Shown here: piece after piece, positions 1 to 7,408 of the stretch
How the letters are laid out: every line of letters starts with the position of its first letter
Position numbering within the stretch: the stretch's first letter is position 1
Assembly (NCBI RefSeq): GCF_018263855.1
Contig: NZ_CP073318.1
Coordinates: forward strand, 8,122,001-8,186,000
DNA: 64,000 nt
DNA from: Kutzneria sp. CA-103260
GTDB lineage: Bacteria; Actinomycetota; Actinomycetes; Mycobacteriales; Pseudonocardiaceae
Direction of reading: 5' to 3'
The notes under the pieces: model-generated
The model's input: the letters and a program-made list of their open reading frames with translations, nothing else
The model's database searches: none
Told to the model about the DNA's origin: nothing
Made by a program: the position numbers and the translations under genes

Positions 1-432
1 GACGCGTACAACCTCGGCTGGAAGCTGGCCGCCGTGATCAACGGGGAGGCCGGCGACAAGCTGCTCGACACCTATGAGGTGGAACGGCGGCCGATCGCCG
101 AGTGGACGCTGGGCACCAGCTCGGAGGGCCTGCAGCGGATCGCCGAGGCGGTTCGGCAGGGCACCGGCGGCATCGAGGCCGGTGTTCGGCCCGAGCACCG
201 GCAACTGGGGCTCGGCTATCCCGACAGTCCGCTGTCCCGCACCCTCGTCGAGTGGGACGGGCCCACTGCCGGCTTCCGCGCCCCGTGGCAGGAGTCGTTG
301 CGGCACAAGGACTTCACCCTGTTGACCTTCGACGACGTGCGGGTGCTGGTCCGGCCCGACGGCCACATCGGCGTGGTCGGCGGTCCCGACGACGATCTCA
401 CCGTCGCCACCTACCTAACGGATACCTGGTAG
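1..432 (+). CDS. FAD-dependent aromatic-ring monooxygenase, C-terminal part (5' end outside window)
   Basis: Only the last 143 residues are present and the frame is open to the window edge. The first visible residues, DAYNLGWKLAAVINGEAG followed by LLDTYEVERRPIAEWTL, match the conserved FAD-contacting end of the PF01494 aromatic hydroxylase family (D-x-x-N-L-x-W-K-L, then L-x-x-Y-x-x-E-R-x-P). Such enzymes use NAD(P)H, O2 and FAD to hydroxylate aromatic or polyketide substrates in the cytoplasm. The remaining 90 residues form the usual C-terminal thioredoxin-like tail (LLTFDDVRVLVRPDGHIG). The N-terminal GxGxxG dinucleotide fold lies upstream, so the substrate cannot be guessed. Family is confident; pathway is unknown. 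Confidence 0.85.
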   Translation, partial: DAYNLGWKLAAVINGEAGDKLLDTYEVERRPIAEWTLGTSSEGLQRIAEAVRQGTGGIEAGVRPEHRQLGLGYPDSPLSRTLVEWDGPTAGFRAPWQESLRHKDFTLLTFDDVRVLVRPDGHIGVVGGPDDDLTVATYLTDTW

Positions 433-502
433 TTCAACCGTTTGACAAAGCCACCCACCCGTGCCACCATCGGTTCAGATTCCGAACCTTTGGGGGCGTG
501 TG

Positions 503-1276
503 ATGGGTGGCTTCCACAGCGGTGAACTAGCCGTGCAGGAACGGGCCGGGGTGCGGCTGCTGGCGCAGCGGCTCAGCCCCATGTTGGCCCCGCCGAACCT
601 CTCCGGCGGGGCCGGCCGCTTCCTCGCCGGGCGGGACCTGGCCGTGATCACCGCCCGTGGCCGGGACGGCCGACTGTGGACGTCCCCGCTGGTCGCCCGG
701 CCCGGCTTCCTGGCCGGCTACAACGCCTCGCTGCACGTCAACGCCGTGCCGCACAAGGGCGATCCGCTCTTCGACCTGCCCGCCGGACAGCAGATCGGCA
801 TGGTCGCCATCGACTTCGCCGCGCGGCGGCGGATGCGGGTCAACGGCCTGCTCACCCGGGTCGACGGCGGGCTGCACATCGAGGTCGAGCAGGCCTACGG
901 CAACTGCCCGCAGTACATCAACCCGGCGCACCGCTTCCCCGCCGTCCCGCCGCCCTCCCTGGCCAACCGCGCCGGTCTGATCACCGCCGCCGACACCTTC
1001 TTCCTCGGCACCCTCCACCCCCTGCGCGGCGCCGACGCCTCCCACCGCGGCGGCCCCGCCGGCTTCGTCCACCTCGACGGCGACGACCTGTGGTGGGACG
1101 ACTTCCCCGGCAACAACATGTTCAACAGCCTCGGCAACATCGCCGTCTCCGACGAGACCGCCCTGCTGTTCCTCGACTTCGAGACCGGCGCCCGGCTACA
1201 CCTGTCCGGGACCGCCCGCATCGAGTGGACCGGCACCGACCGTCGGGTTCGGTTCACGACGCAGGCCCGCGCCTAG
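503..1276 (+). CDS. Pyridoxamine 5'-phosphate oxidase-like flavin-binding protein
   Basis: The product is 257 residues. It begins MGGFHSGELAVQERAGV, the typical opening of a large actinobacterial group of PNPOx-like split-barrel proteins. A split barrel with the strand LAVITARGRDGRLWTSPLVARPGF follows near residue 50, and a second barrel-type segment (FFLGTLHP near 165) comes later, ending in a beta-rich tail. Members bind FMN or a deazaflavin, and their substrates are mostly unknown. I chose the ATG at 503 because a purine/G-rich tract sits just upstream and the N-terminus then matches the family. An in-frame start at 461 would add 14 uncharacteristic residues. It follows the truncated monooxygenase by 70 bp and may share its transcript. 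Confidence 0.8.
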   Translation: MGGFHSGELAVQERAGVRLLAQRLSPMLAPPNLSGGAGRFLAGRDLAVITARGRDGRLWTSPLVARPGFLAGYNASLHVNAVPHKGDPLFDLPAGQQIGMVAIDFAARRRMRVNGLLTRVDGGLHIEVEQAYGNCPQYINPAHRFPAVPPPSLANRAGLITAADTFFLGTLHPLRGADASHRGGPAGFVHLDGDDLWWDDFPGNNMFNSLGNIAVSDETALLFLDFETGARLHLSGTARIEWTGTDRRVRFTTQARA

Positions 1277-1402
1277 CTCACACCCCCACCCAACCCGGGG
1301 GCCGGCCCCGCTCCAGCATATCGAGCGGGGGCCGCGGCCGGGTGGGGCGAAGATCGGGATGTGGACAGCTCGGCCCCTGTGGACAAACCCGGAAGCAGCA
1401 GG

Positions 1403-1915
1403 TCAGCCCATGGACTTCTGGCCGTCGATGGTCTCGCGGATGATGTCGGCGTGGCCGGCGTGCTGGGCGGTCTCGGCGATGACGTGCATCAGAACGCGGC
1501 GGATGGACCAGCTGGCGTTGGGCGGGAACCAGGGGGCGACGGGCAGCGGCCAGCTCTGGTTGAGGTCGACGCCGGAGGAGATGAGGGCGTCGGTGCGCTG
1601 GGCGGTGGCCTCGTAGTCGGCGAGCAGGCCGTCGAGGGTTTCGCCGGGCAGCATGCGGAAGCTGGAGAGGTGGCCCTCGACGTCGGTGCCAGGGTGGGCC
1701 TCGGGGCCGCCCACGGCGAAGTCGTACCAGCCCTTCTCGGCCCGGGTGACGTGCTTGATGAGGCCGCCGAGGCAGAGCTGGCTGGCGGTGGGGGTGAGCG
1801 CGGCCTGCTCGTCGGTGAGGCCCTGGACGGTGTAGCGGAGGAAGAAACGGTGCTTGCCCAGGGTCTCCAGCAGCTCGGCGTGCTCGCCGGTCAGCGTCTG
1901 CTCGGTGGTGGTCAT
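1403..1915 (-). CDS. DinB/DUF664 family four-helix protein
   Basis: The 170-residue product matches the DinB/DUF664 (YfiT-like) superfamily: metal-binding four-helix bundles, some of them thiol-S-transferases that use mycothiol or bacillithiol. Diagnostic stretches are LGGLIKHVTRAEKGWYDF (first metal histidine in the helix) and SIRRVLMHVIAETAQHAGHADIIRE near the C-terminus, which supplies the other histidines. I start at the ATG at 1915, preceded by a GAGAGGGG ribosome site; an upstream start would add 14 residues. It lies 41 bp downstream of the FAD monooxygenase on the same strand and is probably the last gene of that leftward group. The substrate is unknown. Confidence 0.85.
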   Translation of the reverse strand: MTTTEQTLTGEHAELLETLGKHRFFLRYTVQGLTDEQAALTPTASQLCLGGLIKHVTRAEKGWYDFAVGGPEAHPGTDVEGHLSSFRMLPGETLDGLLADYEATAQRTDALISSGVDLNQSWPLPVAPWFPPNASWSIRRVLMHVIAETAQHAGHADIIRETIDGQKSMG

Positions 1916-1956
1916 CGTGGGCCCCTCTCGTGGTGTTTTCCCTGTTGAGAACCACA

Positions 1957-3192
1957 CTAGAAGGGATTGCGGACAGCTTCTGTCCTCGATTCCGGACGGT
2001 TTTGGTAGTCCGGTAGATCGATGGCGTTGGAGACGTCGCGGATCTCGGCCCGGACCTTGTCCATGATCTTGGAGGTGCCGGGCAGGTAGGGCATCAGGCG
2101 CATCATCGTGCTGTTGAGCCAGAGGGTGAACCGCGAACCGGCCACCATGCGCTTGATGTTGCTGGACTGCTTCTGGTTGAGGGTGACGAAGTGCCGCATT
2201 CGTTGCTCGTACGCCGCGAAGGCGGACTTGTGGTCACCGCCGGCGGCGGCGAGTTCACCGGCCAGCACGTAGGCGCCGACGAGGGCGAGGCTGGTGCCCT
2301 GGCCGGACGCGGGCGACGGGCCGTAGGCGGCGTCTCCGACCAGCGCGACCCGGCCGGTGGACCAGGACTCCATCTCGACAACGCTCAGGTCGTCGAAGAA
2401 GAAGTCGGGCGCGGCGGGCATGGCGTCGAGCAGCTGGGGCGCGATCCAGCCGTGCGGGGCGAAGACCTCGGCCAGGATCTGCTGCTGGCGGGCGGTGTCC
2501 CGCCGCCCGTACTCGACGTCCGGCGAGGCGAACATGAAGGCGGCCTTGGCTTCGGTGTCCTGCCGGGTGCTGTAGACGTTGAGGGTCCGCCCCTTCTCGG
2601 CCTGGATGGTCTCCCAGCGGTCCAGCTCCAGCAGGTTGGGCACGCTGAAGATGGCGATGTGGTGGCCGAGGGAGCGCAGGAAGCGCTCCTCCGGCCCGAA
2701 GGCCAGACCCCGGACGGCGGAGTGCAGGCCGTCGGCGCCGATCACGAGGTCGAACCGCCGTGGCAGGGACCGTTCGAAGGTGACGGCGACGCCGCGCTCG
2801 TCCTCGGTCAGTGCGGTGATCGAGTCGCCGTAGACGTATTCGACGCCCTCGGTGGCGGTGAGCAGGATGCGAGCCAGGTCGCCGCGCAGGATCTCGACGT
2901 CGGTGGGCTCGCGGAAACCGACTGTGTCGGCGTCCATCTCCACGACGGTGCGGCCGCGGCGGTCGACGAACGCACCGCCACGCATGTCGGTGTGGTGCCG
3001 GCGAACCTCGTCCACGAGGCCCATGCGCTCCAGCACCTCCATGGCCCGACCGCGCACGTCGATCTTGTAGCCGCCGGGGCGGGGCGCGGGTGCGCGCTCC
3101 ACGACGGTGACGGTGTAGCCGTGTTCACGCAGCCAGTAGGCGAGGGCCGGGCCGGCGATGCTGGCCCCGGAGACCAGGATGTTCTTCGTCAT
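1957..3192 (-). CDS. FAD-dependent monooxygenase (TetX/PHBH-like)
   Basis: The 411-residue protein starts with a dinucleotide-binding fold (ILVSGASIAGPALAYWL, where G-A-S-I-A-G replaces GxGxxG, then VVERAP). The second FAD motif, FDLVIGADGLHSAVRG, lies near residue 150, and the third, VALVGDAAYGPSPASGQG, near 285. This is the class A flavoprotein monooxygenase layout shared with the tetracycline-inactivating TetX group and many polyketide-tailoring hydroxylases. Reaction type (NADPH- and O2-dependent hydroxylation) is secure at family level; substrate is not. It follows the AfsR-like gene by 24 bp, suggesting co-transcription. The junction contains a short dyad instead of a clear Shine-Dalgarno site. 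Confidence 0.88.
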   Translation of the reverse strand: MTKNILVSGASIAGPALAYWLREHGYTVTVVERAPAPRPGGYKIDVRGRAMEVLERMGLVDEVRRHHTDMRGGAFVDRRGRTVVEMDADTVGFREPTDVEILRGDLARILLTATEGVEYVYGDSITALTEDERGVAVTFERSLPRRFDLVIGADGLHSAVRGLAFGPEERFLRSLGHHIAIFSVPNLLELDRWETIQAEKGRTLNVYSTRQDTEAKAAFMFASPDVEYGRRDTARQQQILAEVFAPHGWIAPQLLDAMPAAPDFFFDDLSVVEMESWSTGRVALVGDAAYGPSPASGQGTSLALVGAYVLAGELAAAGGDHKSAFAAYEQRMRHFVTLNQKQSSNIKRMVAGSRFTLWLNSTMMRLMPYLPGTSKIMDKVRAEIRDVSNAIDLPDYQNRPESRTEAVRNPF

Positions 3193-3193
3193 G

Positions 3194-3208
3194 CCGCAGA
3201 CTCTGCGG
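3194..3208. promoter_or_regulatory. Short dyad at the monooxygenase start
   Basis: CCGCAGA and TCTGCGG form perfect 7-bp arms around one base, ending 1 bp before the ATG at 3192 of the leftward monooxygenase gene. No convincing ribosome-binding site is visible there. The hairpin would form in the junction mRNA between the regulator and the monooxygenase. A role in translation control is inference. Confidence 0.4.
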
Positions 3209-3216
3209 CGGCCGGT

Positions 3217-5994
3217 TCACCAGTCGCTCACGAAGCGCTCACGGAGCCGGTGAAGCGTCTGCTCCCAGGTGAGCGCGCCGCCGGCCAGCCACTGCTCGGC
3301 GACGGCCGCCATGGGCAGGTTCTGCCTGGCCAGGGCCTCGTCACGGGCCCGCTCGTAGTGCTCACGGGCCCGGTCGGCATCGCCCTGCGCGGCGGCGATC
3401 GCGCCCAGCCCGCACAGGATCCGGGAGCGGATCTCGGCGGCAACGATCGGCCCGGCCTGGCATTCGGCGAGCGCCCGCTCGTGCAGCTCACGGGCAGTGG
3501 CCAGGTCGCCGGCCAGCCGGGCGATCTCACCGAGACCCCGGTGCGCGGAGGCTGTCGTCGGCTGGAGACCGAGACCCGCCACCTGCTCGTAGCTGGCCCG
3601 CGCGGCGGCGACCTCGCCGAGCCGCACGAGGTTGTCGGCCCGGCGGCACTGCAACTCGGCCGCGTCCTCGGCGTCACCGAGCTGGCCGATCACCTCGATC
3701 GCCTCGTCGATCAGCGCCAGCGACGCGGCCGGATCTCCTTCCAGCGCGGCGATTCCGGCGAGCTGGTCGACCGTGTTGGCGATGCCCCACCGGTCCCCCA
3801 CGTCCCGGAACAACGCGCACGCCTGCTCGAAACAGGACCGGGAGACGGCCAGCTCGCCGTGGTAGAGGGTCCGCAGGCCTTCGGCCGTCCGCAAGAACGC
3901 GCGTGACCACAGGTCGTCGCCGAAGATCTCCATGGTGACCTCTTCGGCGGTGCCGATCATCGTCCACAACATCACCAGGTACGGGAAGCGCAGCTGCAAT
4001 CCCGGCCGCCGTAGCAGCTCCGCGGCCCGGTCGACGCGCACGTCGACATTGACCGCACAGAGCAGGTACTCCTCGTCGAGGCCGGGCGGGACTTCCTTGC
4101 CCAGCAACGTCATCAGCTCGGTCACGAGGGCGATGCCGTCACTGCGCAGGCCGCGGAGATAGAGGTACCACGTCGTGTTGGCGGCCAGTCGGAGCGCGAT
4201 CTCCGGGTCCGCGCCGACCGCCCACCGCAGGGCCGACATGAGGTTGGCGTGCTCGGCGGTCAGCCGGGCCATCCAGGTCAACTGCTCGCCAGTACGCAGA
4301 CACGGCTCGGCCTCCTCGGCGAGCCGGAGGAAGTGCTCGGCGTGCTGGCGGCGAGCCCGGTCGCTCTCGTCGTCGAGCTGGTCGGCGCAGAACGCGCGGA
4401 CGGTCTCCAGCATCCGGTAGCGGCCGGCATTGACCTCGACCAACGACTTGTCGACCAGGCCGGCGAGCACGTCCGCAGACCGGCCGCAGACCTCCTCGGC
4501 GGCGGAAAGCGTTGCCCCGCCGGCGAAAACCGACAGCCGCCGGGCCATGGTGCGCTCGTCGTCGTCGAGCAGGTCCCAACTCCAGGCGACCACCGCACGC
4601 AGCGTCTGGTGCCGGGGCTCGGCGGTGCGGTCGCCGTGCGAGAGCTTCCGCAGCCGGGCCTGCACCTCGTCCAGCTCGAACGACCGCAGCCGGGCCGCCG
4701 CGAGTTCGATGCCCAGCGGCAGCCCGTCGACCGCCGCGCAGACCTGGCCGACGGTCTCGGGGTCGAGCCGGTAGCCCGGGCGGACCGCGTGGGCGCGCTC
4801 CTCGAACAGGCGGATCGTGTCCGGGCCGGCCAGTGGCGGCAGCGGGCAGAGCGATTCCCCAGTGATGCCAAGGGCTTCACGACTGGTCGCCAGGATCCGC
4901 AGCCCCGCGCAGGCGGCCAACAGCCGTCGGACCAGCCGGGCCGCGCCGTCGATGACGTGCTCGCAGTTGTCCAGGACCAGCAGGATGCCCCGGTCGGCGA
5001 GGCCGGCGACCAGGCGGGCCACCGGATCCGGGGCCTCGCCGCCGCCGAACAGCCCGCCGTCACGCAGCCCCAACGCGCCGATCACCGCCTGCGGCACCTG
5101 GGCCGAATCGCCGAGCTCGGCCAGCTCGACGAAACACACCTCAGCCACCCGACGGGCGAACTCGATGGCCAGGCGGGTCTTGCCCGCGCCGCCGGGGCCG
5201 ATGATCGTCACCAGCCGCGCGGCCCGCAGCGCCTCGCTGACCTGGCGGATTTCCTTGTCCCGCCCGACAAAGCTGGTCAACTGGGCCGGCACGGGACGCA
5301 TCGGGTTGGCACCGCACAGCACGGCCAGGTGAGCCTCAGCCAGCTCGGCTGACGGGTCGGCGCCGAACTCGTCGGCCAGGGTTCGGCGGGCGTCATCGAA
5401 GCTGGCCAGCGCCTCGGCCTGGCGGCCATCCGCCGCCAACGCCCGCATGAGCTGGCCACGAAGTCGTTCGCGGTACGGGTTTTCCGCTGCCAGCTGGCGA
5501 AGTTCGGCGACGTCGGGCTGGCCGAGGGCCAGGTCGGTCTCGATGCGGTCCTCGATCGCCGACAGTCGCAGGTCGTCGAGGCGGACGGTCGGGGCCGGGC
5601 CACGCCACAATTCCAGGGCCTCGACCAAAGCCTTGCGGGCATTGGCGTGGTCGCCCAGGGCGAGCAGTTGCCGGCCCTCGGTCGCCAGGCGCTCGAAGCG
5701 ATGCGCGTCAACCTCGTCGGAATCGAGGCTCAGGACGTAGCCGGCCGGATGCCGTGCCAGGCTGCCCTCAGGCAGCAGGGGCCGGATCCTGGACACCTGC
5801 GACTGCAAGGCATGGTGGGCATTTCCGGGCGGCTCCGTGCCGTAGACGGCGTCGACCAGCTGGTCGACGGACACCGGCCGGCCGACGTTCAGCGCCAGCG
5901 CGGCCAGCAGGGCCCGCGGCCGGGAACCGCCGAGGGCCATCGGGCTCCCGTCGGGCCCCCACAGCTCGACCGCGCCGAGCACACCGATCCGCAC
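3217..5994 (-). CDS. AfsR/SARP-type transcriptional regulator with BTAD, NB-ARC and TPR-like domains
   Basis: This 925-residue protein has the full AfsR-like layout. An OmpR-type winged helix spans about 1-90 (RALLAALALNVGRPVSVDQL, then HHALQSQVSRIR). A bacterial transcriptional activation domain spans about 95-225. A P-loop NTPase follows, with Walker A GPGGAGKT at 266-273, a Walker B-like ILLVLDNCEHV near 335, and GLPLGIELAAARL typical of LuxR/AfsR ATPases. Helical repeats fill about 560-925. Such proteins activate antibiotic or catabolic genes. The GTG start at 5994 preserves the family N-terminus, although the ribosome site is weak. It lies between a TetR gene (17 bp upstream) and the FAD monooxygenase (24 bp downstream), so regulating that small oxidative cluster is the natural guess. 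Confidence 0.9.
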   Translation of the reverse strand: MRIGVLGAVELWGPDGSPMALGGSRPRALLAALALNVGRPVSVDQLVDAVYGTEPPGNAHHALQSQVSRIRPLLPEGSLARHPAGYVLSLDSDEVDAHRFERLATEGRQLLALGDHANARKALVEALELWRGPAPTVRLDDLRLSAIEDRIETDLALGQPDVAELRQLAAENPYRERLRGQLMRALAADGRQAEALASFDDARRTLADEFGADPSAELAEAHLAVLCGANPMRPVPAQLTSFVGRDKEIRQVSEALRAARLVTIIGPGGAGKTRLAIEFARRVAEVCFVELAELGDSAQVPQAVIGALGLRDGGLFGGGEAPDPVARLVAGLADRGILLVLDNCEHVIDGAARLVRRLLAACAGLRILATSREALGITGESLCPLPPLAGPDTIRLFEERAHAVRPGYRLDPETVGQVCAAVDGLPLGIELAAARLRSFELDEVQARLRKLSHGDRTAEPRHQTLRAVVAWSWDLLDDDERTMARRLSVFAGGATLSAAEEVCGRSADVLAGLVDKSLVEVNAGRYRMLETVRAFCADQLDDESDRARRQHAEHFLRLAEEAEPCLRTGEQLTWMARLTAEHANLMSALRWAVGADPEIALRLAANTTWYLYLRGLRSDGIALVTELMTLLGKEVPPGLDEEYLLCAVNVDVRVDRAAELLRRPGLQLRFPYLVMLWTMIGTAEEVTMEIFGDDLWSRAFLRTAEGLRTLYHGELAVSRSCFEQACALFRDVGDRWGIANTVDQLAGIAALEGDPAASLALIDEAIEVIGQLGDAEDAAELQCRRADNLVRLGEVAAARASYEQVAGLGLQPTTASAHRGLGEIARLAGDLATARELHERALAECQAGPIVAAEIRSRILCGLGAIAAAQGDADRAREHYERARDEALARQNLPMAAVAEQWLAGGALTWEQTLHRLRERFVSDW

Positions 5995-6011
5995 CCGGAC
6001 ATTCTGCTTGC

Positions 6012-6617
6012 TCAGGACGCCGATCGAGGCCGGAATCCCTCAACCACCAGCGTCAGCAGGTTCTCGGCGTGGCTGCGGTCGCTCGACTCGGTGACCATGG
6101 CGATGGCGTTGGCCAGGGTCAACAGGTCGTCGAGCCGAAGGTCGCCCCGGATGACGCCGGCCTGCTGCGCGTCCTGGAGCAGGGCGGTGGCCACCTCTCC
6201 GACCGCGGCCCGACAGGCCGCGACGAACACGGAGTCCTCGCTGTCGCCGGCGACGAACGCGGCGGCCAGGCCGTTTCGGGTTCGGACGTGGTGGATGTAG
6301 GCGTGCAGCCACGACTCCAGCGCGTCGGTCGAGCTGCCCCGCAGCTTTTCCCCGATGACACAGAGCTTTTCGACCTCGTCGACGCACACCGCGACGAGCA
6401 GGTCGCGTCGGTGCGGGAAATGGCGGTACAGGGTCGCGTTGCCCACGCCCGCCCGACGGGCGATCTCGTCCAGCGAGGCGTCCGGACCGCCGGCGGCGAA
6501 GACCTCAGCCGCGGCGGCCAGCACGGCCTCGTAATTGCGCCGCGCGTCCGCCCGCAGCGGCGGGTGGATCAGCCGGGCCAACTCGGCCCGGGTCGAGCCG
6601 GCGATCGACGGCGGCAC
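6012..6617 (-). CDS. TetR/AcrR family repressor
   Basis: The 201-residue product has a TetR N-terminal DNA-binding domain: ADARRNYEAVLAAAAEVFAAGG, then ASLDEIARRAGVGNATLYRHFPHRRDLL near residues 50-80. A helical ligand domain of the AcrR C-terminal type follows. I chose the GTG at 6617 because AAGGAG lies 6 nt upstream. A GTG at 6650 would put the start inside the operator. The gene is divergent from the EthD gene at 6713, and the two inverted 20-bp boxes between them are the probable binding sites. It therefore likely represses itself, the EthD gene, and possibly the downstream AfsR-like/monooxygenase group. Confidence 0.88.
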   Translation of the reverse strand: MPPSIAGSTRAELARLIHPPLRADARRNYEAVLAAAAEVFAAGGPDASLDEIARRAGVGNATLYRHFPHRRDLLVAVCVDEVEKLCVIGEKLRGSSTDALESWLHAYIHHVRTRNGLAAAFVAGDSEDSVFVAACRAAVGEVATALLQDAQQAGVIRGDLRLDDLLTLANAIAMVTESSDRSHAENLLTLVVEGFRPRSAS

Positions 6618-6632
6618 GGCGGCCTCCTTGCC

Positions 6633-6687
6633 AACTGGGGAGTTCCCCACTTACGGTACTACACAGCAACCGGGGAACTCCCCAGTT
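6633..6687. promoter_or_regulatory. Paired inverted operators between TetR and EthD genes
   Basis: Box 1 (6633-6652) is AACTGGGGAGTTCCCCACTT and box 2 (6668-6687) is AACCGGGGAACTCCCCAGTT. Box 2 is the reverse complement of box 1 at 18 of 20 positions, and each box is itself a near-palindrome (TGGGGA..TCCCCA). The 15-bp spacer would hold the promoter elements. This is a textbook layout for two TetR dimers at a divergent promoter. Regulator identity is inferred from position only. Confidence 0.7.
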
Positions 6688-6712
6688 ATCGCCGACAAGG
6701 AGGCCGCACCCG

Positions 6713-7069
6713 ATGTACAAGAAGCTCTCGTTCCTCAGGAAGCGGGCCGGCATGGCCACCGAGGACTTCATCGACTACTACGAGAACCACCACGTCCCGC
6801 TGATCCTCAGCCTCGCGCCGACCCCGGACGTCTACAAGCGGCACTACGTGGTGTGGGGCGACACCCTCAACATCCGGGAGGACGAGCTCGACTTCGACGT
6901 GATGTCGGAGATCGCCTTCCCGGACCGCGCGGCCTTCGACGCCTGGCTCGCCGCGCTGGGCGCCGCCGGCACCCGCGTCCCCGACGACGAGGCGAGGTTC
7001 CTCGACCGCTCCTACCTCCGGTCCTTCGCCAACGACGAACGCGTGACCTCGGAAAACGTTTTGTCGTAG
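6713..7069 (+). CDS. EthD-domain protein
   Basis: The 118-residue product has the EthD ferredoxin-like alpha-beta barrel pattern. It opens KKLSFLRKRAGMATEDFIDYYENHHVP (strand, then D-F-x-x-Y-x-x-x-H-x-P) and includes FDVMSEIAFPDRAAFDAWLAAL near residue 75. EthD relatives act as small dimeric accessory or cyclising/decarboxylating proteins in ring-compound degradation and aromatic polyketide pathways. The ATG at 6713 has AAGGAGG upstream. It is divergent from a TetR gene across paired operators, so it is the likely regulated target. Its pairing with the nearby FAD monooxygenases suggests handling of an aromatic compound, which is inference. Confidence 0.82.
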   Translation: MYKKLSFLRKRAGMATEDFIDYYENHHVPLILSLAPTPDVYKRHYVVWGDTLNIREDELDFDVMSEIAFPDRAAFDAWLAALGAAGTRVPDDEARFLDRSYLRSFANDERVTSENVLS

Positions 7070-7089
7070 CGTGGACGGGAGAGGCAACG

Positions 7090-7390
7090 ATGCTGGTTGT
7101 GCGGAATGCCGGGCTCGACGACGTCGCACCCGTCCGCCGGTTCGGCGAGAGAGTGATTCCGCCTGTACGTCGACCCCGAACATCGCGGTCACGGACTGGG
7201 TCCGCGACTGCTGGTGGCCCTCATCGAGCAGCTGCCGACCGACGCGGATCGGCTGTGGATCGAGCATTTCGCGGCCAACGAGCGGGCCGGGGCGTTCTAC
7301 GAGCGGCAGGGCTACGCGGTGGAACGGATCGAGCCGAGTCCCGACGGGGACCCGGCTCGATCGGTGGTGTGGCGGGCGCGCCGGTTGTGA
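7090..7390 (+). pseudogene. GNAT acetyltransferase remnant (internal deletion and frameshift)
   Basis: The first 24 codons (MLVVRNAGLDDVAPVRRFGERVIP) read like the start of a GNAT N-acetyltransferase. The frame then changes. In the +1-shifted frame the sequence resumes at the acetyl-CoA-binding motif, LYVDPEHRGHGLGPRLLVAL, and continues through NERAGAFYERQGYAVE to the TGA at 7388-7390. Roughly 50-70 residues of the central sheet are missing at about 7155-7163. A functional enzyme is not possible without them, so I call this a decayed gene. Confidence 0.75.
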
Positions 7391-7408
7391 CCGACGCGCC
7401 GATCACGG

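Noticed and set aside
2191-3906. A 571-codon + strand frame opposite the monooxygenase and AfsR-like genes
   Set aside because: It spans two recognised genes on the other strand and has shadow-type composition.
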